This document shows positions 27,301-39,272 of a DNA stretch of 64,000 nt, one piece after another. Source of the DNA: Hyaloscypha bicolor E (Eukaryota; Ascomycota; Leotiomycetes; Helotiales; Hyaloscyphaceae). Under the pieces are notes generated by a model, which did no database searches, was not told the origin of the DNA, and worked only from the letters and a program-made list of their open reading frames with translations. The stretch is taken from assembly GCF_002865645.1 (NCBI RefSeq), contig NW_020194594.1, positions 1-64,000 of the forward strand. The letters are read 5' to 3'. A program made the position numbers and the translations under genes. Every line of letters starts with the position of its first letter. Position 1 is the stretch's first letter.

Positions 27301-30300
27301 AAAAATAATAAGAATATTAATAAATAGTTAGTAATAGAGTTTAATACTATTAGAATAGTACTTATTAGACGGAAAGTTTAGTTAAAGAAAGCGGTTCTAG
27401 TTTAGTTATATAATATTATTTTAAGAAATCTTATTCCCAAGATCTTTACTAGATATTTAAATAATAGTATCTAGTTACTAGAGATTAATAATTAAAGCCT
27501 TATTATATCTGAAAGCAAATTAGTAATATTAAAAAATAATAAAATCCGAAAGTTATATAATAAAGGCTATAGCCTTTTATATATAATTTCTAATAAAATA
27601 GTAAATAATAATACTAACTCCTATACTTTATTTAATAACCTAACTATTTTACTAGATTCTTTAGATAATAGCTATTTCAAATAATACTAGAATATTATAT
27701 AATACCTTATAATACTTTTTAGACTAGAAGAAATATCTAAAGCCGAGTTTCGAAAATTAAATAGAGAAGCTTTAAATTATAATATAAGAGATTAATTACT
27801 ATAAAAAATAATATCTAAAATATACTTATCTTAACTTATTATTAATAATAAAGAATAAAGAGAAATTACTATTAAAGAGCTATATAATAAGATTAGATAT
27901 ATTAGAAAAGAAAGTACTTTTTACTTAGTAGCTAGCTATTATTACTAGAAAAGTTACTATAATTATATATAAAAGTATATTAATACTTATAAGGTTTATT
28001 AGTATAAAAGTAAAAGAAAATAAAAAGAAGTTCTATATCTAATAAAAGCTATATTTCTTTTCTATTATTTTGGGATTAATATAATTAAACTATTAGATTA
28101 TAAAGAATATAACTTATTAGTTATTACTAGAAATAACTTCTTAGAATAAGTTAAAGCTAGATCTTTAAAGAACCTAACTAGTAAGAAGATTACTAAGTTT
28201 ATTTAGGAAGAACTTATTTATAAGTATAATTTATTTAGCTAGCTTAAGATAAATAGTAAATCGGAATTTAAAGAAGTAGTAATTCAGGAACTTAATAAGC
28301 TAGGAATTAATAGAATTATTATTTTGGCCTATAATTTCAAGAGAAATAATATAATTAAAAGAAAATATTAACTAATTATTTAAGTACTTATTATATTTAT
28401 AATAAATAAAAAGAAGCCTTAGGTTAATTTATTATTATATATTCTATTTACTAACCGAGTTATTATATATAGACTAACTAGATTTATTTCTTTTTATATA
28501 GTCTATAATAAAGAAGCCATATTACTTATAGAATTATACTTTTTAACTTGGAAAATACTTAAATAAAATAAAGTCTATAATAGAGAAATACTTCTGGAAA
28601 TATATATAAAGTAAATATAAATAAAAGATAAAGATATTAAAGAAGCTAGAATAAAAAAGAATAAATAATATTAAAAAAAAAGAAGTAATTTAATATTACT
28701 TACTAGATTTATTTAAAGCCTATTTCCGAAAAGAATCTAGTTCTTATATATAATATTAAATTAATAGATTAAAATAAGTTAAGAAATATAAAGCTATTAT
28801 ATTACTAGCTTAACTTATATAAAATAAGATATATAGATTAACTAAAAGAATACTATATACTAGAAAAGCTTAATAGTACTATATTCCGAAAGATATATAC
28901 CGGGAATTAATTTAAATAGTTTATTAAAAGAAATAAATTCTAGTATTTCCCTAAAAACAAAATTAATAATAAATATATATTTATAAATAAATATTTTAAG
29001 ATAGATATAGAACTAGAAAGAGAAATAGTTATAAAATATTATAAGTAAAATAGTATTTAGGAAATTAAGAAAGCTACTAGTATTATTATATATATTCTAG
29101 AGTTATTAGAATTAGAGAAAGTAAAATATATTTCCTTTATAAAGAACTAGAAGGAAGTATCTAATAATAGAAGCTTTTCTTAACCTGAAATAAAGCTTAT
29201 TATCTTTAATTTCTTATATATCTTTTAAATTCATTTTTTAATTATTACTTATAATCTTTAAAGAATATTATTAATAGATTACTATTCTAGAAATCGAATA
29301 AACTTTATTATTACTTATTTCTTACTATTATCTAATTATTATTACTAGATAATATTCTTAATATATAAAATTCTATTACTAGATCTTGGGAATTAAATAT
29401 AAAGTATTTCTTTTAGTATAAAAATAAATAGGGAATTAAGAAATTATTTTATAGATTCTTAATTCCGAATTATAATAATAGATAATAATTATATTTAGAA
29501 ATAAAAAAAAATAAAAAAAGAAAAAGGGCCTTTTATATATATCTTACTAAGCTAGAAATCTTTTAGAAGCTTTACTTATTCTTTTAACTAGCTATTCTTA
29601 TAGCTTATACTAGTCTAAAGCTTAATTATAATATTTATAGATCTTAACTTTAACTTGAATTACTATTATAAGTTTCCTTATAATATCTAAATAAACTTCC
29701 TAATTAGGAATTATATATAAATGAAATAGCTAAACTAGAAGCCTTATAAGAGAAAAGAAAACCTTATTAAATCTAATAATTATTTCCGAAAATACTTAAT
29801 AATATATAATTCTAGAAATCTATTAGATATTAGATAAACTAAATCTATTTATTTAAAGCTTATCTTATATTAGAAAACCCATTTCCTCTTTAATATAACT
29901 ATAGCTACTCTTAAAACTCATACTAAGGCTTAATTAGTATATTATATATTCCTACTTTTATAAAGAACTTCTTCTATATTAAATTCTTTCTCTAATTATA
30001 ATACTATTTTATTACTAGAAACTAGTTATTTCTTTAAAAAGCTAGTATAATTTACTAATTCTTATTATTAATTTATTTCTTATTATTAAATATTATCTAA
30101 ATAATTCCTATATTCTTAATATTAATTCGAAATACCTGATTTTCTATATTTTATATTAACTTTAATATTAACTATTCCAAACTTAATAATAGTATTATAA
30201 ACCTTATTTATATTATTTTATAATTCTTCTTTCTATATATCTTAATATTTTTAATATTACTTTTATAAATATAAATATTACTTTAAAGTCCTAACTAACT

Positions 30301-31079
30301 AAATAGTTTTATATTATATAAAATTAACTTTAATAAGTATTAAATAAATATAATTAGCTTTTAGAAAAGATATAAATTAGTTTTAGAAGAAGTAATATCT
30401 TATTCTAAATTATTTCTTAATTCTATTATTCTAATTTCTTTTCTATTAATACTTACTTTATATTTTCCTAATATCTTTAGTATACTTATATACCTTACTT
30501 TTTATATATTCCCTATATTATTTCCTTTCTTTTATATTTTTTTTTAAGTTAATAAAAACGTTTTTAAATAAATAAAGAATTAGGATATATTTATATTATA
30601 AAAATTTTATTATTTTCTTTTATATTCTAATACTTTAAATACTATTATTATATTTATATTTATATTATATTACCTTTTTATTTCCCTATTATTACTATTT
30701 AGTTTAACCTGCTTTAATTATTTCCTTAATTATATTTCCTTAAATATATATATTTATATTCTTTTTTATAATAAAAGCCTAACTTTATATTTTACTTTCT
30801 ATAATTATTTTTAATTTATAATTATATTACTTTAAATATACCTACTTATTATACCTATTTTCTTTATTATATATACTATTATTTCAGTTTTATTTTCTTA
30901 CTAGAAAGAAAGAAAAACTTAAATATATATAATATCTTTATATAATTCAAGTCTATTCTAATTTACTTTTTATTTTGGAATATATTTAAAAGAAATTCTC
31001 GTAATCTCGAGAACTTTTAATTCTATAACCTATAACTATTATACTAATAATATCTTTATAACCTATTAAGAATAACAAA

Positions 31080-33810
31080 ATGGCCAAAATATAGATTCCT
31101 TAAACTAGTAAAGTATAGTAGCTAGTTCTTATAAGCCATAGTATTATTAAAAGCCTATAGATTAATAGTATTAAAGTTTAGAGTATTAAAGAAGCTTAGG
31201 CAGTTATAGAAGGCCTACTAATACTAGAAAAAATAACTATAATTACTGAATTTAATACGAATATCCTAGATAAGCTAAGTAATATATATAATAAGCTCTT
31301 AAAGTAAAAAACCTTTATTAGAAACAGAACTAGACTAGAATTAACTAAGGAGAAGCTAAAGAATTATTAAGCCAATAATAGAGAATTCGAGAATATTATT
31401 AAAGGTATTTCTAAAAGCAAATAAGAGAAGCTTAATAAAATTAAGACTATAATAAATAGTTTTAATACTAAGAGTCAGAATAGAATTATATTATATAATA
31501 AAGCTTTTGGCTAATATATTAATAATATCTATAATAACCTTAGTAAAAATATTTATAAGAAGTTATACTTTTTCTTTAAAATAAAAGCTTTAGTATATAA
31601 AGCTATTTAGTTAATTAATAAAGCTATTTTAGAGTATATTAAGGATAAAAAGTATTAGAATACTAGTATATTTACTAAATTAGATATTACTAAGATACTT
31701 AAATATACTAAAGCTATTTCGGAATATAGAGAATTAGAGTTTAAGCTATTATTAGCTAATAATTTTAAGGCTAGATAATATATCTTTAATATTTCCGGAA
31801 TTCTAATTAAGGAAGTTTATAATAATAAGCCTTTTTCTGCTTTCCGAGATAAGCCTAAAAAATAGGCTCCTATTATAATTTCAGCTTTAATTTAATCGGA
31901 TCTAGCTAAGAAAATTAGAACTAATTTAATAGAGCCTAATAAGAAAACTACTAGTAAAGCTAGTAGAACTAGTATAACTAAATAAGAAAAACCTAGTAAG
32001 AATAGAGAATAAGCTAAGCCTAAAACTTCTAATAAATAGTAGAGATCTAAGTACTAGACTAAATATAAAGTTAGTAAAATAGAAAAAAATAAAAAGAAAT
32101 TCTTTATTTTAAAAGGAAAGATATTATCTAGAAAGATTTTTATAACTATATCTAGAATTAAAAAGCGGAAAACCAAGAGTATTAAGTCCAGAAAACTTAA
32201 TAAAGGCATTTAGTATATTTATAAGATATTAGCTAAATAGAAGTTAATATTTACTTAGTAAGATAAGTATATTTTTAAGGAGATATATAATAGTATTATA
32301 GAACCTATTTATAAGCAAGAATATTATAGGATTAATAATAGATTTCTTAAAGCTTTCTATATAGTATATACTTAGTAATTTACTAATACTTTCTCTATTA
32401 ATATATAAGAGATTAAAGATACTCTAAAGCTAGTTATTAAGATCTATAAAGTTACTAAAAATAAGAAGTATATTTTTATTATTTAGGTAAATAAGGAAAT
32501 ATAGGATTTCTTTTTTAAGAACTAGGAAATTAAGAAGTATAAATATAAGTACTATATTTCTAATTAATTCCGCTTAAATCTATAGCTTTAATTCAATATT
32601 ATAGTCTCTATTCCTGAGTCTAGTATTACTAATCTAAATACTAATAGCCATATTTATAAGAAGAATTACCTGAAGTAAATTAAGAAGCTTAGTATTTGAG
32701 AGCTTTTAATAAAAGAAATAAAAATACTATAGTTTTATTTCTAAAAAGATAATATATTAATATATAAAGATTTTAGTAATAGCTATTTTATCTTAGCCTC
32801 TTAACTCTTAATAACAGATCTATTAATATGGCTCGGATTTTATAAGATATTAAGCAAGTATCCTATTTATCTAGTTACTTATCTTTAGCTAGCCTAATAC
32901 TTTATTTCTAGAAATATTAATTATAATTAATATAAAAGTAATACTAAAGATCTAGCTATTACTAAAGCTTTAAGTAGCGAATTCTATTTTAGTAAAAAGT
33001 ATTAAAATATTAGCTATATTTTCTTTATAGACTATAAAAAGGCTACTACTTTTAATAAGAAGTTCTTTAAAAATATTAATTACTTCTCTATTTCTAATAA
33101 ATTTAAGCCAGAAGTAGTTAAGGAAATAAGCAAGTATTTACTAAAGGTAATAGGAAAAAAGGCTCCGAATATAGTCTATTTAACTAGATAAATAAATACT
33201 TTTAGCTAGGTAATTTATAAGTCTGGAATTATAAGAAAGTATTAATTCTCGGATAATATATAAGTTAAAAAATAGCTTAATAATAATTTACTACTTAATA
33301 GGCCTTTTATTATAGTTCTAATAAGTCTAGTTACTATTAAGAATAAAATATACGAAAATGAAGTCTTTTATAAGGTTATTAAAGCCTTTTATCTAGAGCT
33401 TTCCTCTCTTATTAAAGATTAATTTCAGAATATAGTAAATAATATAAAATTCGAAGAAGCTATTTATTTAGAGTATATTAGTATGATTTATAATATAATT
33501 TACTATAATAAGCCTTTTTAATATCCTATAGTAAAGGCGGAAATTAAGTAATAATTAAAGGCAAATACTAATTAATATAGAGAACTATATTGGATTTAGT
33601 ATAAGAATATAGCTAAACGGGTTCGAATTGCCTTTAAATAAGTTCGGAAATATAAAATAAGACTATTTAAGGGTAATAAGTCTTATTTTAGGTATATAAA
33701 AGAGAAATTAGATTAATTAATAGAGGAGAATCTTAAATATTTTATTATTTCGGACTCTAAATAGGATTTTTCTATTATTTTTAGTATTTAGGAAATAAGT
33801 ATAAATAAAT
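31080..33810 (+). other. Unassigned RIP-degraded coding relic inside the 13-kb Gypsy
   Basis: One plus-strand frame from an ATG-like start near 31,080 reads as protein-like sequence with scattered stops at RIP-type codons (TAA/TAG in place of CAA/CAG). It continues through several long open stretches to about 33,800. It shows none of the reverse transcriptase or integrase motifs found upstream. It could be an extra retrotransposon gene downstream of pol or a separate nested element. I do not recognise the family. Confidence 0.4.
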
Positions 33811-33821
33811 AGGGGATCGGA

Positions 33822-34124
33822 TATAGTATGGCAGGCCATACTTATTAAAAACCATATTATTTTAGTGGTTTTGAGGTTTAGATTATATAGTAAAGATTAT
33901 GGCCTTTTATATATAACTTGCGGGAATTATATAAGAAAGCTGGTTTTTCTATAGACTTAGAGAATAATTCTTTATAAGTATTTAATTAATTAAGCTTTTA
34001 TATATAATATACTATTTATACTTTACTATTTATGCTTTTAATTCGTTATTTTACTATTAAGTTACGTTTTATACTCTAGTATACTTTATATGGGTTTTTG
34101 TCTTATTATAGTTTCCCTTTTATA
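33822..34124 (+). repeat. Family-B 3' LTR
   Basis: Partner of 21,012-21,314, also 303 bp. A purine-rich tract lies immediately before it. AT-rich flanks make the target duplication ambiguous. Confidence 0.8.
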
Positions 34125-35734
34125 ATATATAGAGTTTAATAATAATAATTAGCTTAAGTAATATTATGAATTAACTAAAACCTTAATAATTTTATAGTAA
34201 TACTATAATAGGGATTTGATTATTATATGAATTTCGGACTATATATAGGTATTTAATATATAAATAAAAGTAAAGAGAATAGAAAGCTAAATAAGTAGAA
34301 GTAATAATCTTAAGATTCTTAATACTAGTAATGAAATAATACGAATGGTTAAAAATAAGGGGCTCTGAAAGTTAATGTATTAGAAAAGCTAATTGTATAT
34401 ATAGACGGAAGTCTTATGCAACCCCCTAAACTAGCGCCAGCATGCCTGGGAAGCAGGACACGTGACGGTAGTCACGGGGCAGGAGAGAAAAAACCCCACC
34501 ACAACGCGTTATTACGAGATCCAATATGCTTTCAATTGTGTCGGGATGCCTCTCACCAAAGACTTGGGTCGGACAAGCATATGGACAGCCGACTCTTCAA
34601 ATTTGACAATAGCCTCAGTGTGATATGCACATTGACAGCGAGCGTTCAGGTGGATTTGGTAGCCTAATTGGGCTAGTGCTTATGTGGGATCGCATTTCCT
34701 AATTGGGACTAGTGCTTCCATACATCCAGCGGAACACTAGATTCTATATATGGAGGCATGCGAGCTTTGGAAATGGGCATCGATTAGTTTCTTGATAAGA
34801 ACCAGTTCTTGGAATCAATTATACTTCCACGCTTCACTCCATACTTTACCTTATATTCCACTCCTTACCTTGACTACTTGCGTAGCACCCTGCTATATTG
34901 TGCGCCTCACACTCAGAAATTAATATTATGTATTTATTTAAAATTAAAGATAAATAGTATAAAAATATAAGAAGTATATATTATAGATAATATAAATAAA
35001 AGGGTAAGGCAATATATATATTATTAATCAATTAAGTCTAATGCTTAAAGTTAATAAGTTACTTATTATTGGAAATTATTTAGTGAAATAGACTTATATT
35101 CCGGTTCATTCCAAGTAGCAAATCCAACAAGAGTACTATTATCCTGTCTATAGTGAATATGAGCTTATATGTGGAATATATCAGGTTTTGCCTAGTATAT
35201 TTGATCTCTAGAGACGGGGTCTCTAGCTAATTAGAGCTTTTCTAGTAATAGGATGTTTATAGTATGGATTGCGTGGGAAAAACCACTAAAGACACTGACT
35301 CTAGCTATGGTAATAAAGTGGAGGAGTATAAAGAAATAATGATTCAACTTCTGATAAAGACTTTCTATTAACTTTATTGATTTGAACATGCGGTTATAAC
35401 ACTAGTCACAGTTAAAACAGGCGTGGACTCTCTGAAAATTAGGCGCCTCTTGAAAATGGCACACGGTCTGCTAAATTCGGTGCATGCTTCAAAAGTTATA
35501 TTTCATATTTTGTTTGTTTAAGCCGTACTGCAACGAAAATGACATCATACCCAGACCATCGACTACTCCAGTAAATAGGACACATCAGTTCGTCTGGAAA
35601 TATGTAGTGAGGCAAAAGGATAGTGGAGCAAGCTTGAATGTGGCATGGTCTCTTCTAATGGTTCACAAAGGAGGCGTCGCAAAGACCCAGTGACATAGAA
35701 GTATTCGTAACTTTGCACGTGGGGTATCTATCCT
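34125..35734. other. Transition from AT-rich to balanced DNA, no gene seen
   Basis: 34,125-34,380 is still AT-rich, and base composition switches within a few tens of bases near 34,380. 34,416-34,900 and 35,100-35,700 are of ordinary composition but carry only short open frames without recognisable motifs. A further AT-rich patch lies at about 34,910-35,050. Confidence 0.6.
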
Positions 35735-36727
35735 TCAACTTGTCGTTCTAGGACCTACACCAGAGCTTTGGGACACAAAAACCACCAATACAGCCGCACA
35801 CGCCGCTGTTGCAAGGATGATATCCGTTCTTCTCCCGTCAGTCATGACAGCCAAGCTCGCTGCAAAAATGCTAGTAAACAGTGCTATTAATCCTAACCTG
35901 ACATGCTGATTTTGCACAATATACAACGCGACGATTGCCCCTTCAATTACCAATGAAGCGGCAAGTACTGTGACTATTGTGGCTAGGCGTGAGACGAGCG
36001 TAGACGAGTAGTATTTCACTTCTTTGGACGTTGTGTGTCTTGTGCCCTGCCTCAAGGCTATCAACACTCTATTGCGAAGAACGAAGCAGAGATGATGTGA
36101 TTTGATAAAATGGGGCTCACAAGAAGGCATCTTCCTCCAAGGTCCTGTAAGAATCTCGCCAGGAAATCTTGATCAGGAGAAGGTTTGAGAGCGACGAAGT
36201 CATCTCGTTGTTGAAGGAGTTCATTTCCATAGCCTACGAATGGTTTTTCGCTTTCGAACCAGCCCTGGAAGACTCGAAACACACGCTTACTCGGTTTCGA
36301 GAATTTGAGAACTTCGGACTGTAGGAGGAGCGCCTCGTCTGAAAGGCCTTTTAGCGACCAATCGATAAATGTGACATGTCAAGTACGGTATCGACCAAAA
36401 CACTAGAGACATACGATATTCTTTAATTTGTTTCTTGATCATCATGATAAGTTCCATCCTTTCAGCTTCTCTTGGATGCTCTTTGGCCCTGTCCGAAAAT
36501 GTCTCCCAGCATTTTGCAGAGAAAAAGTTGTTAATATTTAGCCCTTTCAGGTCTTCCTCGTCGAGCTCCTTTAGTCTGTTCTCGAGCCCTAAGAGGGAAC
36601 TTTGGAGATACAAGAGATTCCTAGAACTTAGAGCGTGGAAGGTTCTGTAGAGGGAGAGCTCGGTGTCGGAAGAAATGAACGCTGAGAAAGCTGCATAGCT
36701 TGAAAATATGGGTGGGGTAGAAGGCAT
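35735..36727 (-). CDS. DUF6594-type fungal membrane protein
   Basis: The model has three exons: 36,727-36,415, 36,347-36,121 and 36,046-35,735, about 283 residues, with introns of 67 nt (GTATGT...AAAAG) and 74 nt (GTGAGC...GGCAG). The reading frame is kept through both. The N-terminal half has the family's pattern: LYRTFHALSSRNLLYLQ, then a coiled LxxLExxLxELDEED, then EALLLQSEVLKF. The C-terminal third has three hydrophobic segments (around TIVTVLAASLVIEGAIVAL, LIALFTSIFAASLAV and ILATAACAAVLVVFV), the usual membrane end of DUF6594 proteins. Function is unknown. The second acceptor is the less certain splice site. This is the first gene inside the balanced block, 1.6 kb from the transposon nest. 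Confidence 0.8.
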
Positions 36728-37214
36728 TCTAGTGGTAATAAAAAGTTGAGAATAGTGTGATGTAGCGTGATGGTTGGTGGCGTCAATATGCTGTTAGAGA
36801 GGTTAAGCCTTCAGAATAGTGTTGTATTCTCTATTTCGTCAAGAAGGTTAAAATGAAAATGAAAATGCAAATGCTACTTCAACCTCCAGGGTTTGTGCAG
36901 AAAGCGGCAGTGTTGCTCTAGCGTGGTTGGAGCAAGCCCTGCCAATGAAAGAGCAGCACTTGTTGGCAGCCACAAGCGGGATAATCGTGAGGCTTTCACC
37001 ACTTGACACAATCTTTATTGGTGGAAGCCTCATGATCAGCCCTGAGAATAGGGCGCGATGCAAGGATATGTGTCTCTACGAATGTGGGAGAGTTACCACT
37101 GCCACTGCCACTGCCACATTTAATTTTTAGAAAACAAAATCTACAGCCTTGCTTGCCAAAAACCTCCATTCTCCTCACAATATTATAATTGAACCTCGTC
37201 GAGCATTGTCCAAC
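36728..37214. promoter_or_regulatory. Divergent intergenic region between DUF6594 gene and J-domain gene
   Basis: A 487-bp head-to-head gap holding the promoters of both genes. It contains short A-rich repeats (AAAATG units near 36,853) and a hexanucleotide repeat at 37,096-37,116. No other element was recognised. Confidence 0.5.
37096..37116. repeat. CCACTG hexanucleotide microsatellite
   Basis: Three perfect CCACTG units plus CCA lie about 100 bp upstream of the J-domain gene start. This is short, possibly length-variable promoter DNA. Confidence 0.8.
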
Positions 37215-38642
37215 ATGAATTCTTACCTTCCCCCTGATCCTTACAAGCTACTCGGCGTTGCCAGGGATGCGAAACTAGCAGAGATCAGAAGTGCGCATCG
37301 CAAGTCAGTCCTCAAATGCCATCCCGACAAGGTACAAGACGCGGCTCTGAAGGCGGTTAAGCAAGATGAGTTCCAGAAGGTGCAACAAGCCTACGAGCTG
37401 CTCAGCGACGACGCCAAGCGACAACAATACGATTCCCAAGTCAAGTTGTTCGAGTTGAGGATGGAGATGGGAAGAGGGAATCCGTCCAAAGGCTCGCATT
37501 TCGAACCGCCTTTGAAAGCTAAAGAACAGGGGCTGGGACAATGGAATGTAGAGAGAATGAAGCCTCTCTCAAGACCACGGAATAAACCCACCGGAATATT
37601 AGTTGTACAAGGACATATCAACGGCCGAAAGACACAAGCAATCCCCGATACTGGAGCAGAAGGTAATATCATGGCGGCTTCCTTCGCCCGCGACATCGGT
37701 CTTACCATTCAGAACCAGAACCCCAGTCAACTTCTACGTATGGCCAACGGAAAGCACATTGAAACTATAGGCACTGTTCAAGCTGTGTGGAGCTTTGTGT
37801 CAGATCCTGTCCAAAACTGGAAAATCACATTCCAGGTCCTTGCCGATTTTGTTTACGACCTTGTACTTGGCTCAGCATTCCTTACTGCTACTCAAACAAT
37901 GTCTTATCACCAACACCGGCTCTGTCGGATTCCCCGACCTTTGCAATCCCTCTCAGTTCTCCGCGTAAATATTCTTGGGAGTGGATGCCAGCGAGTGCTC
38001 GGTATCTTCCAAGGAAATATGATGCAAGCCCTACCGGATTCCGGGTCGGAGGCAAATCTCGTGTCGCTTGACTATGTGAAAAGGCACGGGTGGCTGCCAA
38101 AGATCAAACGCGAGGATCAGAATATGTTACAATTTGCGGACGGAAGTACTGAAAAGACGGAAGGATCGATTATGGCGCGATGGAGATTCCTAAGAGTCGG
38201 TGACGATGACCCGGAGACAAGCTTGCGGGTGAAATTACACGTCCTCCGTGGCTGTGTCTATAATGTGATCCTGGGGCAGGATGTGCTTGAGGACGCAGAT
38301 GCCTTCTTAAGGCACGAGAAGGCTTTCCTGGATATGGCGTCAAGTAAGGAGTCTTTAGGGCTGAACTTAGTGATCTGGCTGCCAAAGGCAAGGCGAAAGA
38401 CACTATTCAGATCCTCGCGCGGTAATCAATCAGACATAGCGATACCCGAGGCAGCTAGAGAAGGCGAGGGCCTCCACAGTGAGCTCCAACGACGCGCAGC
38501 TGCGGACCGGAATATCAGTCGGATGCCAAGCGGTAATGAAAGGGAAGCCGCTATTGCAACAGAAACAGAGATGCGCCGCACCTTCGACACTAGTCAGCGC
38601 TTTACCAATGCGCGGCCCGAAGCTGAGTATTCTAGTTTATAA
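37215..38642 (+). CDS. J-domain protein fused to two retropepsin-like aspartic protease domains
   Basis: A single exon of 475 residues from the ATG at 37,215. The frame is open further upstream but has no ATG there. Residues 8-73 are a DnaJ J domain with the invariant HPD at 36-38 (CHPDK), so Hsp70 stimulation is likely. Two similar domains follow. The first has the active-site motif DTGA at 145-148 and a VLG turn at 217-219. The second has DSGS at 275-278 and an ILG turn at 352-354. D-[ST]-G-[AS] followed by a hydrophobic-hydrophobic-Gly is the retropepsin/Ddi1-type signature, and two lobes in one chain could pair like pepsin halves. The tail (after about 390) is charged and low in structure. 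No LTR or RIP damage adjoins it, so it looks like a host gene. Substrate and role are unknown. Confidence 0.8.
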   Translation: MNSYLPPDPYKLLGVARDAKLAEIRSAHRKSVLKCHPDKVQDAALKAVKQDEFQKVQQAYELLSDDAKRQQYDSQVKLFELRMEMGRGNPSKGSHFEPPLKAKEQGLGQWNVERMKPLSRPRNKPTGILVVQGHINGRKTQAIPDTGAEGNIMAASFARDIGLTIQNQNPSQLLRMANGKHIETIGTVQAVWSFVSDPVQNWKITFQVLADFVYDLVLGSAFLTATQTMSYHQHRLCRIPRPLQSLSVLRVNILGSGCQRVLGIFQGNMMQALPDSGSEANLVSLDYVKRHGWLPKIKREDQNMLQFADGSTEKTEGSIMARWRFLRVGDDDPETSLRVKLHVLRGCVYNVILGQDVLEDADAFLRHEKAFLDMASSKESLGLNLVIWLPKARRKTLFRSSRGNQSDIAIPEAAREGEGLHSELQRRAAADRNISRMPSGNEREAAIATETEMRRTFDTSQRFTNARPEAEYSSL

Positions 38643-39272
38643 GAAAGGAAGTGGAACGCAAGATAAGCAAGTGCGTTGGATTCCGTGTACATCTTTTTTT
38701 GAATGTCTGTAGACACTTGAACAGAAAGTGCGAGTCTTTTGCTATCAAGATCGGTGTATGGTGAAACTTTACAATCATCGTATTTTGAAGACATGGTATT
38801 GAGAGATGAAGAGATCAACGTTCAAAGCGGGAGTCACTCCATATAAGTTGTAGGATCGAGGGGATGAGGTCTTGCTGTATGTCTCAAGAATCCTCACAAA
38901 GCAAAGTAAACCCGACAAATCAGGAATCAACGCGGATGAATTGATCAGCAGTAAGGTCCCTCAGACCAGAATTTAACGCCATGCCGCCCGGTCTTCTGTC
39001 TCACAACTCTCCACCCCACGATAACGGAGCAGAGGGATAGCGTGCCCTTATCCTATATACAAGTGGGCAGCTCCTTCGGTCCCTTCGCATGTCAGGCCGT
39101 AACTGATGTGCTTGCTCCTCGGCCATCATTCGCAAAGAATAAGGAAGCCTTGCTTGGCCTCAAAACTTCGAGGTTCTATGCGCGATTAGTTAAGTCCAGC
39201 CGTATGACCCATATATGGTCAAGTACTCTCTACATCCTCAGCACCAATCTGAGCTTTCTTCAGCCTGTGGTT
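38643..39272. other. Intergenic, no gene seen
   Basis: Lies between the stops of two converging genes (J-domain/retropepsin and GRR1). Only short frames in this gap. The longer open frame on the plus strand near 39.0-39.7 kb is antisense to the last GRR1 exons. Confidence 0.5.

Larger units (their letters stand above)
21012..34124 (+). mobile_element. 13-kb Gypsy-type LTR retrotransposon (family B), plus strand, RIP-degraded
   Basis: Two 303-bp LTRs (21,012-21,314 and 33,822-34,124) flank 12.5 kb, and a purine-rich tract AGGGGATCGGA precedes the 3' LTR. The plus strand decodes, with stops, to a Gypsy polyprotein. At about 26,270-26,460 there is a reverse transcriptase (PLGLLR, LPQGATNS-like, FINNIKIKEPY in place of FLDDI). 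Then come RNase H (about 26,900-27,300; ending like DFPEALVT, LFNFKVKYI) and an integrase-like region (27.9-28.5 kb), with a C-terminal stretch (TIFRxIYTGNxFK) near 28,890. Some 4.8 kb between about 29.0 kb and the 3' LTR is not part of a standard pol. Confidence 0.8.

Noticed and set aside
34416..34667. An 83-codon frame at the start of balanced DNA
   Set aside because: No domain, signal or neighbour support, and about the size expected by chance in balanced DNA.
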